DNA from: Flavobacteriaceae bacterium
GTDB lineage: Bacteria > Bacteroidota > Bacteroidia > Flavobacteriales > Flavobacteriaceae
Length of the DNA stretch: 64,000 nt
NCBI GenBank assembly: GCA_023264015.1
Contig: JALQTJ010000003.1
Location: 1-64,000, forward strand
Direction: 5' to 3'
This document shows, piece after piece, positions 1 through 9,231 of this stretch. The notes beneath the pieces are model-generated. The model saw only the letters and a program-made list of their open reading frames with translations, made no database searches and was not told the DNA's origin. Each line of letters starts with the position of its first letter. The first letter of the stretch is position 1. Made by a program: the position numbers and the translations under genes.

Positions 1-1
1 C

Positions 2-505
2 TTTATTGCTAAGGTACGCATAGAGGGATTGCGCGATTTCGGATCGGCGCTAAGCCCACTTAATGCATTTCAGATCATACAAGGCCTTGAGACGCTTTCG
101 CTGCGCATCAAGAAGCACAGCGAGAACGCACTGAAGGTTGCGAACTGGCTAGTGCAACAAGATGAGGTAGCTTGGGTCAATTTCGTTGGAGCGAAAGACG
201 AGCGTCAGCAGCTTCTTAGACAAAAATACCTACCTGAAGGTATAAGTGGACTTATCACCTTCGGTTTAAAGGGCGGGTTTGCGGCGGCTAAAAAACTAAC
301 CGACGCTACACGTTTGTTTAAAATTGCCGCTAATTTTGGAGATTCAAAGTCTATCATTGTGCATCCGGCTTCAACCACGCATCAGCAGTTGGATGAAAGT
401 CAGCAGTCAGAGACAGGGGTTACCGCCGACTTGATTCGCCTTTCGGTAGGTTTAGAAGATCCTAACGATTTGATTAATGATTTAAAACAAGCGTTGAAGG
501 CCTAG
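2..505 (+). CDS. metY: O-acetylhomoserine sulfhydrylase, C-terminal part (5' end outside window)
   Basis: This is the end of a Cys/Met-metabolism PLP enzyme that makes homocysteine from O-acetylhomoserine and sulfide. The frame is open from base 2 to the TAG at 503-505, so the true start and the PLP lysine lie outside the window. About 167 residues are visible. They include the family hallmarks FGSALSP, a SLGDxxS-like segment seen here as FGDSKSIIVHP, and the end signature IRLSVGLED. The partner metX starts 6 bases after the stop, so the two are almost certainly cotranscribed. MetB or MetC relatives share this fold; pairing with metX favours MetY. Confidence 0.88.
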   Translation, partial: FIAKVRIEGLRDFGSALSPLNAFQIIQGLETLSLRIKKHSENALKVANWLVQQDEVAWVNFVGAKDERQQLLRQKYLPEGISGLITFGLKGGFAAAKKLTDATRLFKIAANFGDSKSIIVHPASTTHQQLDESQQSETGVTADLIRLSVGLEDPNDLINDLKQALKA

Positions 506-511
506 TTGCCT

Positions 512-1492
512 ATGTTAGAAACACTGAACATATCATCATTTACCACGCTATCAGGAGTGCAGCTCGAGCCTTTTCCGTTAAGCTATGAATGCTTCGGAAA
601 GCCACTCGGTCAGGCACCCCTGATACTGGTAAATCATGCACTAACAGCAAATTCTACGCTCACTGGCCAAAACGGATGGTGGAATGAAATTGTTGGGCCT
701 AACAGGGCGGTAGACACCGATAGAGCTTCGGTCTTGTGTTTCAATATTCCCGGTAATGGATATAATAATTTCTTTTTTGACGATGCCATTCAATTGACTT
801 CAACCGATGTGGCGCTGATTTTTCTTGAGGGATTACATCAGCTAAATATTTCAACAGTTGACCTCTTTATAGGCGGATCGGTGGGGGGTGGTATTGCCTG
901 GAGCATGCTCACGCAGAACAAGGTAGACTTCAAACACTTTGTTCCAATAGCCACTGACTGGAAGTCTACAGATTGGATCATTGCCCACTGTCACATTCAA
1001 GAGCGTTTGCTTAAAGAGAATAGCGATTGGGGGTTGAAGTTGGCGCGTCAGCTCGCGATGTTAAGTTACCGTAGCCCGCAGTCTTTTGATTCTCGCTTTC
1101 AGCGTGAACGCAAGAGTGCAAAATACGCGGTGGAGTCGTGGTTAGATTATCACGGAGACGCCCTGTCTGATCGCTTTCACGCCAAGGCATACCGCCATTT
1201 GAACCAGATCTTGAGACAGATTAACGCTATTGGCGAAGGTGAGACCTTTGCAGAGAAATTACAACCCTTATCGACTCACATTCATGTGGTAACCATTACC
1301 TCAGACCTTCTGTTCATACCTGCCGAAGACGATAAAACAGTAGAGCAGCTCAAGCAGATGGGAAAAAAGGTTGACCACTTTAAAATTTACTCCGATCACG
1401 GACACGACGCCTTTCTAATCGAACACCAGCAAGTCTCAGCGATCATCAAAGGGGTTTGTAATCAGATTACAGGTCTTCTTCCCGGTACATAA
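512..1492 (+). CDS. metX: Homoserine O-acetyltransferase-type alpha/beta hydrolase
   Basis: It is predicted to acetylate homoserine with acetyl-CoA, giving the substrate of the MetY encoded just upstream. The 326-residue protein has the MetX alpha/beta-hydrolase layout: nucleophile elbow GGSVGGG with Ser at about 123, acid in TSDLLF (Asp about 265), and histidine in GHDAFL (His about 298). It is somewhat shorter than typical 350-380-residue MetX proteins, as is common in Flavobacteria. I chose the ATG at 512 over an in-frame TTG at 506. The last 26 bases overlap the convergent acetyltransferase gene. Strict acetyl versus succinyl donor specificity cannot be read from the sequence. Confidence 0.87.
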   Translation: MLETLNISSFTTLSGVQLEPFPLSYECFGKPLGQAPLILVNHALTANSTLTGQNGWWNEIVGPNRAVDTDRASVLCFNIPGNGYNNFFFDDAIQLTSTDVALIFLEGLHQLNISTVDLFIGGSVGGGIAWSMLTQNKVDFKHFVPIATDWKSTDWIIAHCHIQERLLKENSDWGLKLARQLAMLSYRSPQSFDSRFQRERKSAKYAVESWLDYHGDALSDRFHAKAYRHLNQILRQINAIGEGETFAEKLQPLSTHIHVVTITSDLLFIPAEDDKTVEQLKQMGKKVDHFKIYSDHGHDAFLIEHQQVSAIIKGVCNQITGLLPGT

Positions 1493-1934
1493 GATATTCT
1501 TCGGCCTTGTGGGCTTCAGGGTTTAAGAAGATGAATCCGTTTTTAGAGTAAAATCTGCCTAAGTCGATTGACTCTATGGTTAACCAGAGCTTCGGATGCG
1601 TGTCTAATTCAATTAAGCGCTTGATCCAAAGCGACCCCCATCCCTGGTTTCTGTATGCGGGTAGGGTGTAGAGGTATCCGAGATAATCATATGCTGTAAA
1701 GTGCTGACTATGAGTGAGCTCGAGTTCAGATGGGGTAGGTAGTTTGTCAGTAAAGATAATTCCTATGCATACCAGATTTTCATCTACATATAAACCGTAA
1801 ACTTCAGCTGTATTTCTTAGTTCTAGCCATTGAGGAGTCAGTAGTGCAGCCCAATCAGTGGGATATACCGATTCTATGTCTTTTAATGACAGCTCAATAG
1901 TTCTGAAGGTGGTGGTGCCTACAGGTACCCCCAT
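1467..1934 (-). CDS. GNAT-family N-acetyltransferase
   Basis: This 155-residue protein has a GNAT fold. The acetyl-CoA pyrophosphate loop is YRNQGWG at about residues 94-100, followed by a helix and a C-terminal FYSKNGF strand typical of the family. The substrate is unknown. The gene starts with ATG inside the end of the ATP-grasp gene upstream (16-base overlap, 1919-1934), so the two are translationally coupled and may act in one pathway. Its 3' end overlaps metX on the other strand by 26 bases. Confidence 0.8.
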   Translation of the reverse strand: MGVPVGTTTFRTIELSLKDIESVYPTDWAALLTPQWLELRNTAEVYGLYVDENLVCIGIIFTDKLPTPSELELTHSQHFTAYDYLGYLYTLPAYRNQGWGSLWIKRLIELDTHPKLWLTIESIDLGRFYSKNGFIFLNPEAHKAEEYLMYREEDL

Positions 1935-3220
1935 GATCTTAATTTGTCAGAGTCTTCTGTCCAACGGTCTCCGATATCGTTGCGGTAGTACGAGTTATTG
2001 ATGAGCAAGTTTGATATGCGATTGTACATGTTCTTTTGCGCTTCTTTCATGGTGGTTCCGTTTCCGGTGACCAGCGTAACAATGCCTCTATCTCCGGTGA
2101 CCAGCCAATGACCGTTTACCTTTTTAACGTTGATCGGATGAATGCCTATTTCTCCGGGCTTCTTGAAAATGACCACTGAATCTTTTGAGAAAAGCCTAAA
2201 GCTTTTAGGGTCTTCATAAGGGAATGGGGGTACTACCATGTAGGCGCCCACCTGAAAGCCTATTCGTGAATTGAACTTGGTTTCAACACCAGTAGCCGTA
2301 TCCCATAGCACCTTCGAGAAGGGAGTGAGCAGGCCGTCTCGTTGAATGTGCACCTGAGGATAGCCAAAGCGCGAAGTAAATTCAAGCGGATAAATGCCGT
2401 GGTGATTGACGATGGAGTTGATGTCAATATGCCCTCTGAAATTAGTTGCACTTAGGGTTTTTTCGAATTTTTTGAGAGTGCGATCGAATAGAGGAGAATC
2501 ATCGGTCCAAAACATGCTCGTTCCCATTTCACCCGTCGAAACTCCCAATTCATTCGGAAATAGCTTTTTGTGCTCGAAACTGATGTTATAAGGCGGAATA
2601 AAATGTGTGCCATTGAAAAAGGCGCCAACCGCTACTTCTACCCCTCTCACCTTACGTTGAAGCTGAAAGGCTCCAAAATTATCTCCCCAAGACTTTTCAT
2701 AGGCTCGAAGCATGCGGATGACATCCTCTCCGTTTTCATCTTGCCCCACAAACAAGAGCTGTTTGAGTTCTTGGGTTTCGCCACTAGGTTTAATGACGTA
2801 AGCGTCAGGGTTTTTCTCAATGTACTGAACGGCCGATTGAAAGCTGTCAAATTCCTTAAACGGTAAGGTTTTTACTCCATGTCTTTTGAGTTCTTCTTGC
2901 CCGAAGTTCCGATTGAGTTCGAGCTCATCGGTGTATGAAGATCCTCCGAACACTACCTTTCCGGATTTTCGCAGGCGGTCGCTTAGTTCTCCGAACCCAG
3001 TATAGTCAAAAACAATGATGTCTGCCCAATCAAGGTGTTTGGAATAGTCGTTGGTTTTTTTGACGAAGCCGAACCCGATTTCACGAGAACGCCTATCGGC
3101 AATGTACATCAGTACCTGGTGTCCTTCGCACTTAATACCGTAGGCGATATCTAGTGAGTCGCCCCATTTTGAGATAAAAAGAAACTTTCTTTTTTGATCT
3201 CCTGTCTGCTTTGTTTTCAA
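1919..3220 (-). CDS. ATP-grasp ligase resembling phosphoribosylamine-glycine ligase (PurD-like paralogue)
   Basis: The 433-residue protein starts FLFISKWGDSLDIAYGIKCE, a PurD-like N-terminal nucleotide fold. It continues with an ATP-grasp core containing YVIKPSG (ATP-binding Lys) and RGVEVAVGAFFNG, and the metal/ligand segment PLEFTSRFGYPQ, where true PurD usually has EFN(V/A)RFGDPE. The C-terminal part keeps a PurD-like SxYYRxDIG ending. Loss of the D-P-E part of that segment suggests a substrate other than phosphoribosylamine and glycine. The start is TTG at 3218-3220; no ATG lies nearby. It is coupled to the GNAT gene downstream. Family membership is fairly sure; function is unknown. Confidence 0.7.
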   Translation of the reverse strand: MKTKQTGDQKRKFLFISKWGDSLDIAYGIKCEGHQVLMYIADRRSREIGFGFVKKTNDYSKHLDWADIIVFDYTGFGELSDRLRKSGKVVFGGSSYTDELELNRNFGQEELKRHGVKTLPFKEFDSFQSAVQYIEKNPDAYVIKPSGETQELKQLLFVGQDENGEDVIRMLRAYEKSWGDNFGAFQLQRKVRGVEVAVGAFFNGTHFIPPYNISFEHKKLFPNELGVSTGEMGTSMFWTDDSPLFDRTLKKFEKTLSATNFRGHIDINSIVNHHGIYPLEFTSRFGYPQVHIQRDGLLTPFSKVLWDTATGVETKFNSRIGFQVGAYMVVPPFPYEDPKSFRLFSKDSVVIFKKPGEIGIHPINVKKVNGHWLVTGDRGIVTLVTGNGTTMKEAQKNMYNRISNLLINNSYYRNDIGDRWTEDSDKLRSWGYL

Positions 3221-3345
3221 GGAAATGTAAGCAGATAAACCCTAAATTTTTTGAATCATAAAGGCTCCTAAAAAGCGCGTAAACTTAGTTCAAAATCGGA
3301 TTGATTGTACAGTGAATTAAGGAAAAGTTAATTGGTGCTAAACGC

Positions 3346-3378
3346 AAAAAACCCTGCATATCACATGCAGGGTTTTTT
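3346..3378. terminator. Bidirectional intrinsic terminator
   Basis: An 8-bp stem CCCTGCAT/ATGCAGGG closes a 5-base loop (3360-3364). It is flanked by six A on the left and six T on the right, so it works in both directions. It follows nothing on the plus strand, but lies just 3' (minus-strand sense) of the tRNA-end fragment at 3380-3396. The rest of 3221-3559 is A+T-rich with no gene visible. Confidence 0.85.
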
Positions 3379-3379
3379 A

Positions 3380-3396
3380 TTGTACTCGGGACGGGA
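3380..3396 (-). repeat. tRNA 3'-end fragment; distal copy of 17-bp direct repeat
   Basis: TTGTACTCGGGACGGGA is identical to 9910-9926, the 3' end of tRNA-Leu plus three flanking bases. Read on the minus strand, the bases beyond it (CTCGACTCCCGTCCCGAGTA) still look like a T-arm and acceptor strand, but no tRNA body follows. It is followed at once by a terminator, as a real tRNA end would be. It may be an attachment-site copy left by integration of the 3.4-9.9 kb segment, or the remains of a decayed tRNA gene. Confidence 0.6.
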
Positions 3397-3559
3397 GTCG
3401 AGCATTTCAATTTTGCTTTTTCTTATTTATCTAGTAAAACATGTATTTTTTCTCGAAATACCACTGAAATAGGAGATTATAATTAATTAAGGAGTTGAAT
3501 TAGATTGATCTAAGTTGATCTATATCAAATAGATTGATGCCAATTTGTTGTCAATTTTT

Positions 3560-6500
3560 TTATTGTTTAATTACTTTTTGAGTAGTCTTAACGGTAGTTC
3601 CGTTAAGAGTGATGAGGTATAAACCTTCGGGTAGATCCCCTAGACTGGTCTCTATGATTCGGTTCGTTGGAACAGGGAGCGTCTCGCGTTTAATTACATT
3701 ACCAGAGAGACTTGTAATACTCATCTCTACCTCGCTGTCACTTCCTGCTATAAAGAGTTGTAGTGGTCCTGGTGTTGGGTTAGGATATACCTTCACTTCT
3801 TCAGAGACAAAAATTTCTTCAAAGTAGACCCCTTGACAGTCTAGCGCCGTAGCAACTTCTACTCGGTTCATTCCTGGTTCTAGGTTGAGACTAAGTCTCT
3901 CTTTAGTGGTTAAGAAGGCCTTACCATTAATGGTTACCTGGTACTCTTCGGATCCTGATAGATCTAGCTGCATATTGCGCGAACTTATATCTACTTTAGA
4001 ATTAGCTACTAGTGGGGCAGGTTCTTTGATCCCAATGGTATAACAACGCTGATACCCTGATACGCCATCAACTGTTATACATACGGTGTAGGTGCCTGCC
4101 GACAAGTTGTTAATCGATTGACTACTACTTGTAATGGGTAATGGCGTTTGTTCGTTAATGGAATAATGGTAACTGTAATCGGTATTGTTTGAGTTAATAA
4201 TGATCTCACCGTTGGGTGAATCAGGGCAAGAGGCCGAAGTAACAGTAACCGAGAAGGTGTTTGAGGGTAGAGAAAATACCTCACATCCTTTAGCATCCAC
4301 TGTTACGCCATATCTAGATGAAGGGCATATATCAAAAGCATCGAAAAAGGTATCCATGTCGCTATCATCACAAACATCACCTATTCCGTCTCCATCCATA
4401 TCTTCTTGGCCTGGGTTATAAGTTGTAGGACAGTTGTCTTCTATATCTACAAGACCATCTTGATCCGTATCTATCTCAGTATTAGTATTGATGGCATCTA
4501 TTTGTGCTGCTGCTCTTTGCGCCTCTGGAACAGCAAAAGTAGTTTGATTGGTAGTTACCGGTATTTCAGGAGCACCATCATTAACATTGGTAATTTTTAC
4601 AATTACGATATAGATATTATCTCTATTAGCATCGGATGGATTTTCATAATCAGGAGCTTTGATAAAGTCAAGAGCACCGGTTTCAGAATCAATAGTGAAG
4701 AGTGTTGCATCTTCTCCTCCTGAGATCTCGAAGATAAAGTCACCAGATTCAGAATTCTCTGTAGACTTTGTCCACTTGGTATAATCCAAACTTTGGGTGT
4801 TGTCCTCATCCTTTACATCATAAACTGTAATTGCATATTCCTTCTCTACCGAGTTATTCGGTACGTCTTCTACAGTAACCACTAACTCTTTGGTATCAGT
4901 CAGTTCTCCATCAGAAGCAACGATACTAACCGTTACTATTTCTTGTTTCTCGTGATCGAAGGGATTACTCAGTAACACCTTGTTGCCTTCAATTTCAAAG
5001 TTATTCTCTGAATCTTCAAGTATTGAAAAAGTAACCGTATCCCCGTCAGCATCTGAAGCAGATAGAGTAGCGATTAGTGTACCTGTTTCTGTTGCCTCAG
5101 AGAAACTAGCAGGTTCAATACTTGATAATACGGGCGCATCATTAACGGCAGTGACTGTAATGGTAGCTGTTGCTGGCTCTGAATCAACGGTTCCATCATT
5201 AGCGGTATAGGTAAAGCTATCGGTACCGTTAAAGTTGGCGTTAGGAGTATAGGTTGCTACTGCACCGTTTAGTGAGACGGTACCATTAGAAGGGTCGGTT
5301 ACCATGTAGGTAAGGGGGTTGGCATTAGCATCCTCTCCTAAAAGAGTTATTGCGATTGACACTTCTTCTTGGGTAGATGGTGAAATAGCTGAAACCGTAG
5401 GTTTAGTATTTGTAAAAGATTTATTACAATAAATAGATAGATTAGTTAAATCCCAAGTTAAATCAGGATCAACAGCATTCATTACGGTATAAAACTTAAT
5501 CCAACCATCTGGCTCAACAACTTTTTTAATGCCAAAGCCTACTATTCCCTCCTCATATAGATTGCCAGTATTGTCATTTAAAATTGATAAGTTAAAATTT
5601 CTATGACCCCAGCTTGATGAGCTGTCATCATAATTCCAGGCATAAATAGCGTATTCTATGGGAATGGTACTTTCTGCAGGAGAATTGGCTTTGTAGGCAA
5701 GATTTTCAGCGAAACCATAATACTCTGAGTTTTCTTTAATTACTGCGTTGGAGTCTAGTCTTTCCCAAGGCGTAGTAGTTTGAATTCCATTTATTGTTAA
5801 AGGGAGGTTATGTGATAATCCATTATTGTTTTGAGCAAGTGCATCTGCATATAACTGGGCTATTTCTGATACCTCTGAACTTACTCCTTGAAATGGGGGT
5901 AATCCTCTTGAAACTCGCTCTGAATTCAAAATAAATAATCCTTTTTCTTGAATTGAAAGCAGAAACCATTTTTCAATTTTTTCACTTTCTGAACATGCGT
6001 ACCCCCCATTTGGGCATACTTTAATTTTAAATTCTTCAGGTATTTTGAATGTTTTATATGCGGGATAAACTGAAGAATCAAGATTTCTAGCAGCAGTAAA
6101 GTTTGCTTCTATATCTGCAACACTTACTGTTACAGTTGAACCTGACCACTCTCTATCAGTTAATCCAGATGGGACAGGAAGAAAATTATTACTATTATCA
6201 TTGCTAAAGGTATCAAGGGCTTCTTGATTAATTTGTTCTATTGCACAACTACATACACCATCTGTATAATCTTCGGCAATACCATTTGTATAGACTAATT
6301 TTCGTGAACCATCATATTGCACTGCATAGATTTCTTGTTTACTACCACTTATCACTAAATCAACAGGAGATGAATTTAAATAGACATTCGATAGTTTTTC
6401 ATCTAAGTAATTTTCATAAGCCACAACCCCATCCCAATTAGTAGGGGTTAATTGACCAGAAGCAATGCTATAGGTTCCTTCGGAAATAAGCGTTTTATTT

Positions 6501-8641
6501 TTAAATAACAGAAAATTACTATCCGTAATGTATTCAACCGCGTCTGTTATAGCTTCATAACCAAGGTTACTTACTTTCGTTTTGTATTCATTTATTTTAT
6601 CAGCAGTCATCTCAAATACGCTTAGTGTTCCGTAATCTCCTGCCGTATAAGTTCCTTGCTTAAAGAAATTCCATTTCTCAAAAAATTTTGTAAAATCCTT
6701 TTCAGCACTCTTGGCTACCAAATAGGTAAAATTTAGCATGGCATCTTCTTCCTTTAAGAGATTCCCTGATTTAATTGCTTCATCATGAACTTTTGGATAG
6801 AATGAAGTGTTTCCAAGAACCTTGGTATTATAGAGGTATAATTGCCAAAACATTGGCATCTTGGCAGGCAACTGATCAGCGAATGAATTTTCTCGAACAA
6901 AGAAAAGTTCCCATGCCCTTTCATATTGAGAACCGAAATCTGTTCGTACAGTTTCTCCATCAATCTGTTCTTCGAAATAAGTACTATTTAGTTCTTTACT
7001 ATTTTCATGTCCTAATTCTTCAACCCAAGCATAATTAGCAGCAATATTACAGGTGGTTTCAGTTAAATCTCCCCATAAAATTGCTTGCCTAATTTGAAGC
7101 GTATGTCCCCATTCGTGTACTGTTCCAAAAAAGTCATCCTTTAATAAGGCATAATTAAAGTTTTTTTCTAGCGTCGGAACACCCTGCCAACTTTCGTTTG
7201 CGTCTGATACATTGTAAAAAACAGCATATGCGGATGCATACTTATACTTTTTATAAACTCCTGCCATGTGGCTGTGATTGGGTATTTCACGGCCTGGAAT
7301 ATCTATATGACCATGAATAAATCGTGCCTTGTAATTTAATCGGTCATAGAATTCAATTAAATCCCATCCGTTATCAGTTAACTCTTTGAATCCACTTAAG
7401 GGAAAGGTAAGTTGGGCATATTCTCCGATTACATCATAATAGGGGTATTCAGCAATATTAAGAACTGTTGACCATTCTTCTCTTGATCTAACCCTTCCAT
7501 CAAAATAGCCATTGACTCTTCCGTACATAAAGTGAAGATTAGCATTTGGTAAGGTTTTATAATCATCACTCCAATACTGTACATAAAATAAACCTGTTTG
7601 TTCTGCTTTTATGAAATTGGCACCTTTTTTTATGGTATAATAAATCTGTTGATCGTCTAAGGGATTAGTCTTAGTATCAAAGACCCCGGGATTATCTGGG
7701 TCCTGGGGCCAAAAATCAACCTGTAGAAGTTCAAGATCCTGATCAGAAACGACTATAATTTCTTCTCCCTTTTTAAGATATATGCCAGTCACATTACTGC
7801 ATCTACTTTGAGCGAATATGCTAAGCTCATTTGCAACTGATGAGGGATGTGGGTAGGCCTTAAAGCTTTGAACCCTATACTCTTTGGCGTAAGTGTCGTT
7901 TAAAATTTCTAAGGCATATGCTTTAAAGAATTCATTATCAGTAATAGCGTTTATTTCGGTATTACCAATACCTGCCTTTAATTCAGTATACATGTCGTCA
8001 GAAAAAATAGATGATGGGTCAAATTGAGAGACCGATGGTTCCCAAAAATCAATTTCCGCAACTGTTATCATATTCTCTTGACCTGACCTAAAATCAAATT
8101 CGACGCTTACTATATCATGGTAAGTAGATGGAAGGTCAATGGTGTAAAAAAAATTTTCAGAAACAGAATACGCCCTATTGAATTGCGTAAAACCGTTACC
8201 AACATTATTAAAAACTTCTGTACGGTTGGAATTGGAATCAATGACAGTGATAATAAGCTCCTTCCAATGCCCGTCTATATCCCTATCATCAGTCCTAGGA
8301 TAATAGTCTATCCTGTTAATTCGTGAAGCGGATTCAAAATGGTAAGTTAACACCACGGGAAAGGTTGTACTCGTACTTTCTGTGACTTTGATACTATGGT
8401 ACTCCGTACCAAGATTATTATCAAAGCTTTTTAGGACTTGATATTTAGTGTTTTGAGGATCAGTATCCTGAAGTCGATACTCGCTTTGCGTCGCTGAAAC
8501 GACCTTTATTTCACTTAGGCCCACTGGTAAAACAGGAGTTGGTAAAACATCTGTAGGTAGGTTGTCGTAGGGAGTTTGTTGAGAATGAAGCCCAGCAAAG
8601 AATAAAACAAAAATTAGCGCAAATAAATTTTTCAAGATCAA
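3560..8641 (-). CDS. Large exported M60-like metallopeptidase with CAP, cadherin-like, TSP3 and T9SS sorting domains
   Basis: This 1693-residue multidomain protein is exported and probably cell-surface or secreted. A signal peptide (about 1-20) is followed by a discoidin-like domain (about 45-202). The M60 peptidase region (about 270-680) has the zinc motif HEWGH at 509-513 and a third ligand Glu at 528, matching HExxHx(8-28)E. A CAP/SCP domain (about 895-1060) shows NSER, LSHN (His 944), FAEN (Glu 979) and WGHR (His 1013). Two cadherin-like domains (about 1080-1370) precede TSP3 calcium repeats (DTDQDGLVDIEDNCP, DMDGDGIGDVCD; 1391-1425). The T9SS type A tail begins VKVYPNPTPG at about 1616. 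M60 enzymes cut mucin-like glycoproteins; that is family knowledge. The only possible start is a TTG, 1 base after the TetR stop. The DNA is visibly A+T-richer than its neighbours. Confidence 0.85.
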   Translation of the reverse strand: MILKNLFALIFVLFFAGLHSQQTPYDNLPTDVLPTPVLPVGLSEIKVVSATQSEYRLQDTDPQNTKYQVLKSFDNNLGTEYHSIKVTESTSTTFPVVLTYHFESASRINRIDYYPRTDDRDIDGHWKELIITVIDSNSNRTEVFNNVGNGFTQFNRAYSVSENFFYTIDLPSTYHDIVSVEFDFRSGQENMITVAEIDFWEPSVSQFDPSSIFSDDMYTELKAGIGNTEINAITDNEFFKAYALEILNDTYAKEYRVQSFKAYPHPSSVANELSIFAQSRCSNVTGIYLKKGEEIIVVSDQDLELLQVDFWPQDPDNPGVFDTKTNPLDDQQIYYTIKKGANFIKAEQTGLFYVQYWSDDYKTLPNANLHFMYGRVNGYFDGRVRSREEWSTVLNIAEYPYYDVIGEYAQLTFPLSGFKELTDNGWDLIEFYDRLNYKARFIHGHIDIPGREIPNHSHMAGVYKKYKYASAYAVFYNVSDANESWQGVPTLEKNFNYALLKDDFFGTVHEWGHTLQIRQAILWGDLTETTCNIAANYAWVEELGHENSKELNSTYFEEQIDGETVRTDFGSQYERAWELFFVRENSFADQLPAKMPMFWQLYLYNTKVLGNTSFYPKVHDEAIKSGNLLKEEDAMLNFTYLVAKSAEKDFTKFFEKWNFFKQGTYTAGDYGTLSVFEMTADKINEYKTKVSNLGYEAITDAVEYITDSNFLLFKNKTLISEGTYSIASGQLTPTNWDGVVAYENYLDEKLSNVYLNSSPVDLVISGSKQEIYAVQYDGSRKLVYTNGIAEDYTDGVCSCAIEQINQEALDTFSNDNSNNFLPVPSGLTDREWSGSTVTVSVADIEANFTAARNLDSSVYPAYKTFKIPEEFKIKVCPNGGYACSESEKIEKWFLLSIQEKGLFILNSERVSRGLPPFQGVSSEVSEIAQLYADALAQNNNGLSHNLPLTINGIQTTTPWERLDSNAVIKENSEYYGFAENLAYKANSPAESTIPIEYAIYAWNYDDSSSSWGHRNFNLSILNDNTGNLYEEGIVGFGIKKVVEPDGWIKFYTVMNAVDPDLTWDLTNLSIYCNKSFTNTKPTVSAISPSTQEEVSIAITLLGEDANANPLTYMVTDPSNGTVSLNGAVATYTPNANFNGTDSFTYTANDGTVDSEPATATITVTAVNDAPVLSSIEPASFSEATETGTLIATLSASDADGDTVTFSILEDSENNFEIEGNKVLLSNPFDHEKQEIVTVSIVASDGELTDTKELVVTVEDVPNNSVEKEYAITVYDVKDEDNTQSLDYTKWTKSTENSESGDFIFEISGGEDATLFTIDSETGALDFIKAPDYENPSDANRDNIYIVIVKITNVNDGAPEIPVTTNQTTFAVPEAQRAAAQIDAINTNTEIDTDQDGLVDIEDNCPTTYNPGQEDMDGDGIGDVCDDSDMDTFFDAFDICPSSRYGVTVDAKGCEVFSLPSNTFSVTVTSASCPDSPNGEIIINSNNTDYSYHYSINEQTPLPITSSSQSINNLSAGTYTVCITVDGVSGYQRCYTIGIKEPAPLVANSKVDISSRNMQLDLSGSEEYQVTINGKAFLTTKERLSLNLEPGMNRVEVATALDCQGVYFEEIFVSEEVKVYPNPTPGPLQLFIAGSDSEVEMSITSLSGNVIKRETLPVPTNRIIETSLGDLPEGLYLITLNGTTVKTTQKVIKQ

Positions 8642-8642
8642 C

Positions 8643-9224
8643 TTAGTTTTTAAAAACGAGACTTATGAATATTGATTTTCGCTCTTTAAGAAGGTTTATA
8701 TATTCAACTTTAGATAGTTCAAGGGCCCTTGGTCCTAATGAAATCATTAATAAAGGATAGTTGAGATAGGATGCCAATAATAGGATTGCTTGATTAGAAC
8801 TATTAAGTCTGAGATTGTTCGTATTAAGTTCTTTGTCGAAAAGATGCTTTAGTTTTTGTATAACAATTTCATCGGGATCAATAATAGTTTTAGAAGTTTT
8901 TAATTTTTTTTTGTGGGTAGAGATGTATATCTGTCTAAAGGGGTACTTTATGGTTTGTTCTAAATGCACATCAAATAGATCACTTATCTTCTCTGATAGT
9001 TCAGCCTCAGAGGCTAGGATGTCTAAGATTTTTTGATCCCGTTGAATACGTGTTTCCGTAATAATGGTGTCAATGAGATCTTCAACGCTATTGAAATAGT
9101 AGTAAATAAGTGGTCTTCTCACTTTAGCATAATCGGCTATTTTTTCTGAATTTGATTGAAACTCACCTCGAACGAAAAGTAGCTCTATTGCAGCATTTTT
9201 TATTTTATCTATTGTTTTGACCAC
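8643..9224 (-). CDS. TetR/AcrR-family transcriptional regulator
   Basis: The 193-residue protein has an N-terminal TetR helix-turn-helix (about residues 5-50; KIADYAKVRRPLIYYYFNSVEDL) and a variable ligand-binding C-terminal half with no recognisable effector signature. It is the first gene of a two-gene minus-strand unit: its TAA is one base from the TTG start of the M60 protein gene. The start is GTG at 9222-9224. An inverted repeat 8 bases upstream is a likely autoregulatory operator. Low G+C matches the downstream gene and suggests both arrived together. Confidence 0.85.
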   Translation of the reverse strand: MVKTIDKIKNAAIELLFVRGEFQSNSEKIADYAKVRRPLIYYYFNSVEDLIDTIITETRIQRDQKILDILASEAELSEKISDLFDVHLEQTIKYPFRQIYISTHKKKLKTSKTIIDPDEIVIQKLKHLFDKELNTNNLRLNSSNQAILLLASYLNYPLLMISLGPRALELSKVEYINLLKERKSIFISLVFKN

Positions 9225-9231
9225 AAAAAAT

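Noticed and set aside
3505..3534. TTGATCTA-like direct repeats and a weak hairpin after the M60 gene
   Set aside because: A+T-rich, short and without a T-run; could be chance in this composition.
6241..7038. Open frames opposite the M60 protein gene
   Set aside because: They lie in other frames of a long, clearly coding gene with consistent domains, so they are shadows.
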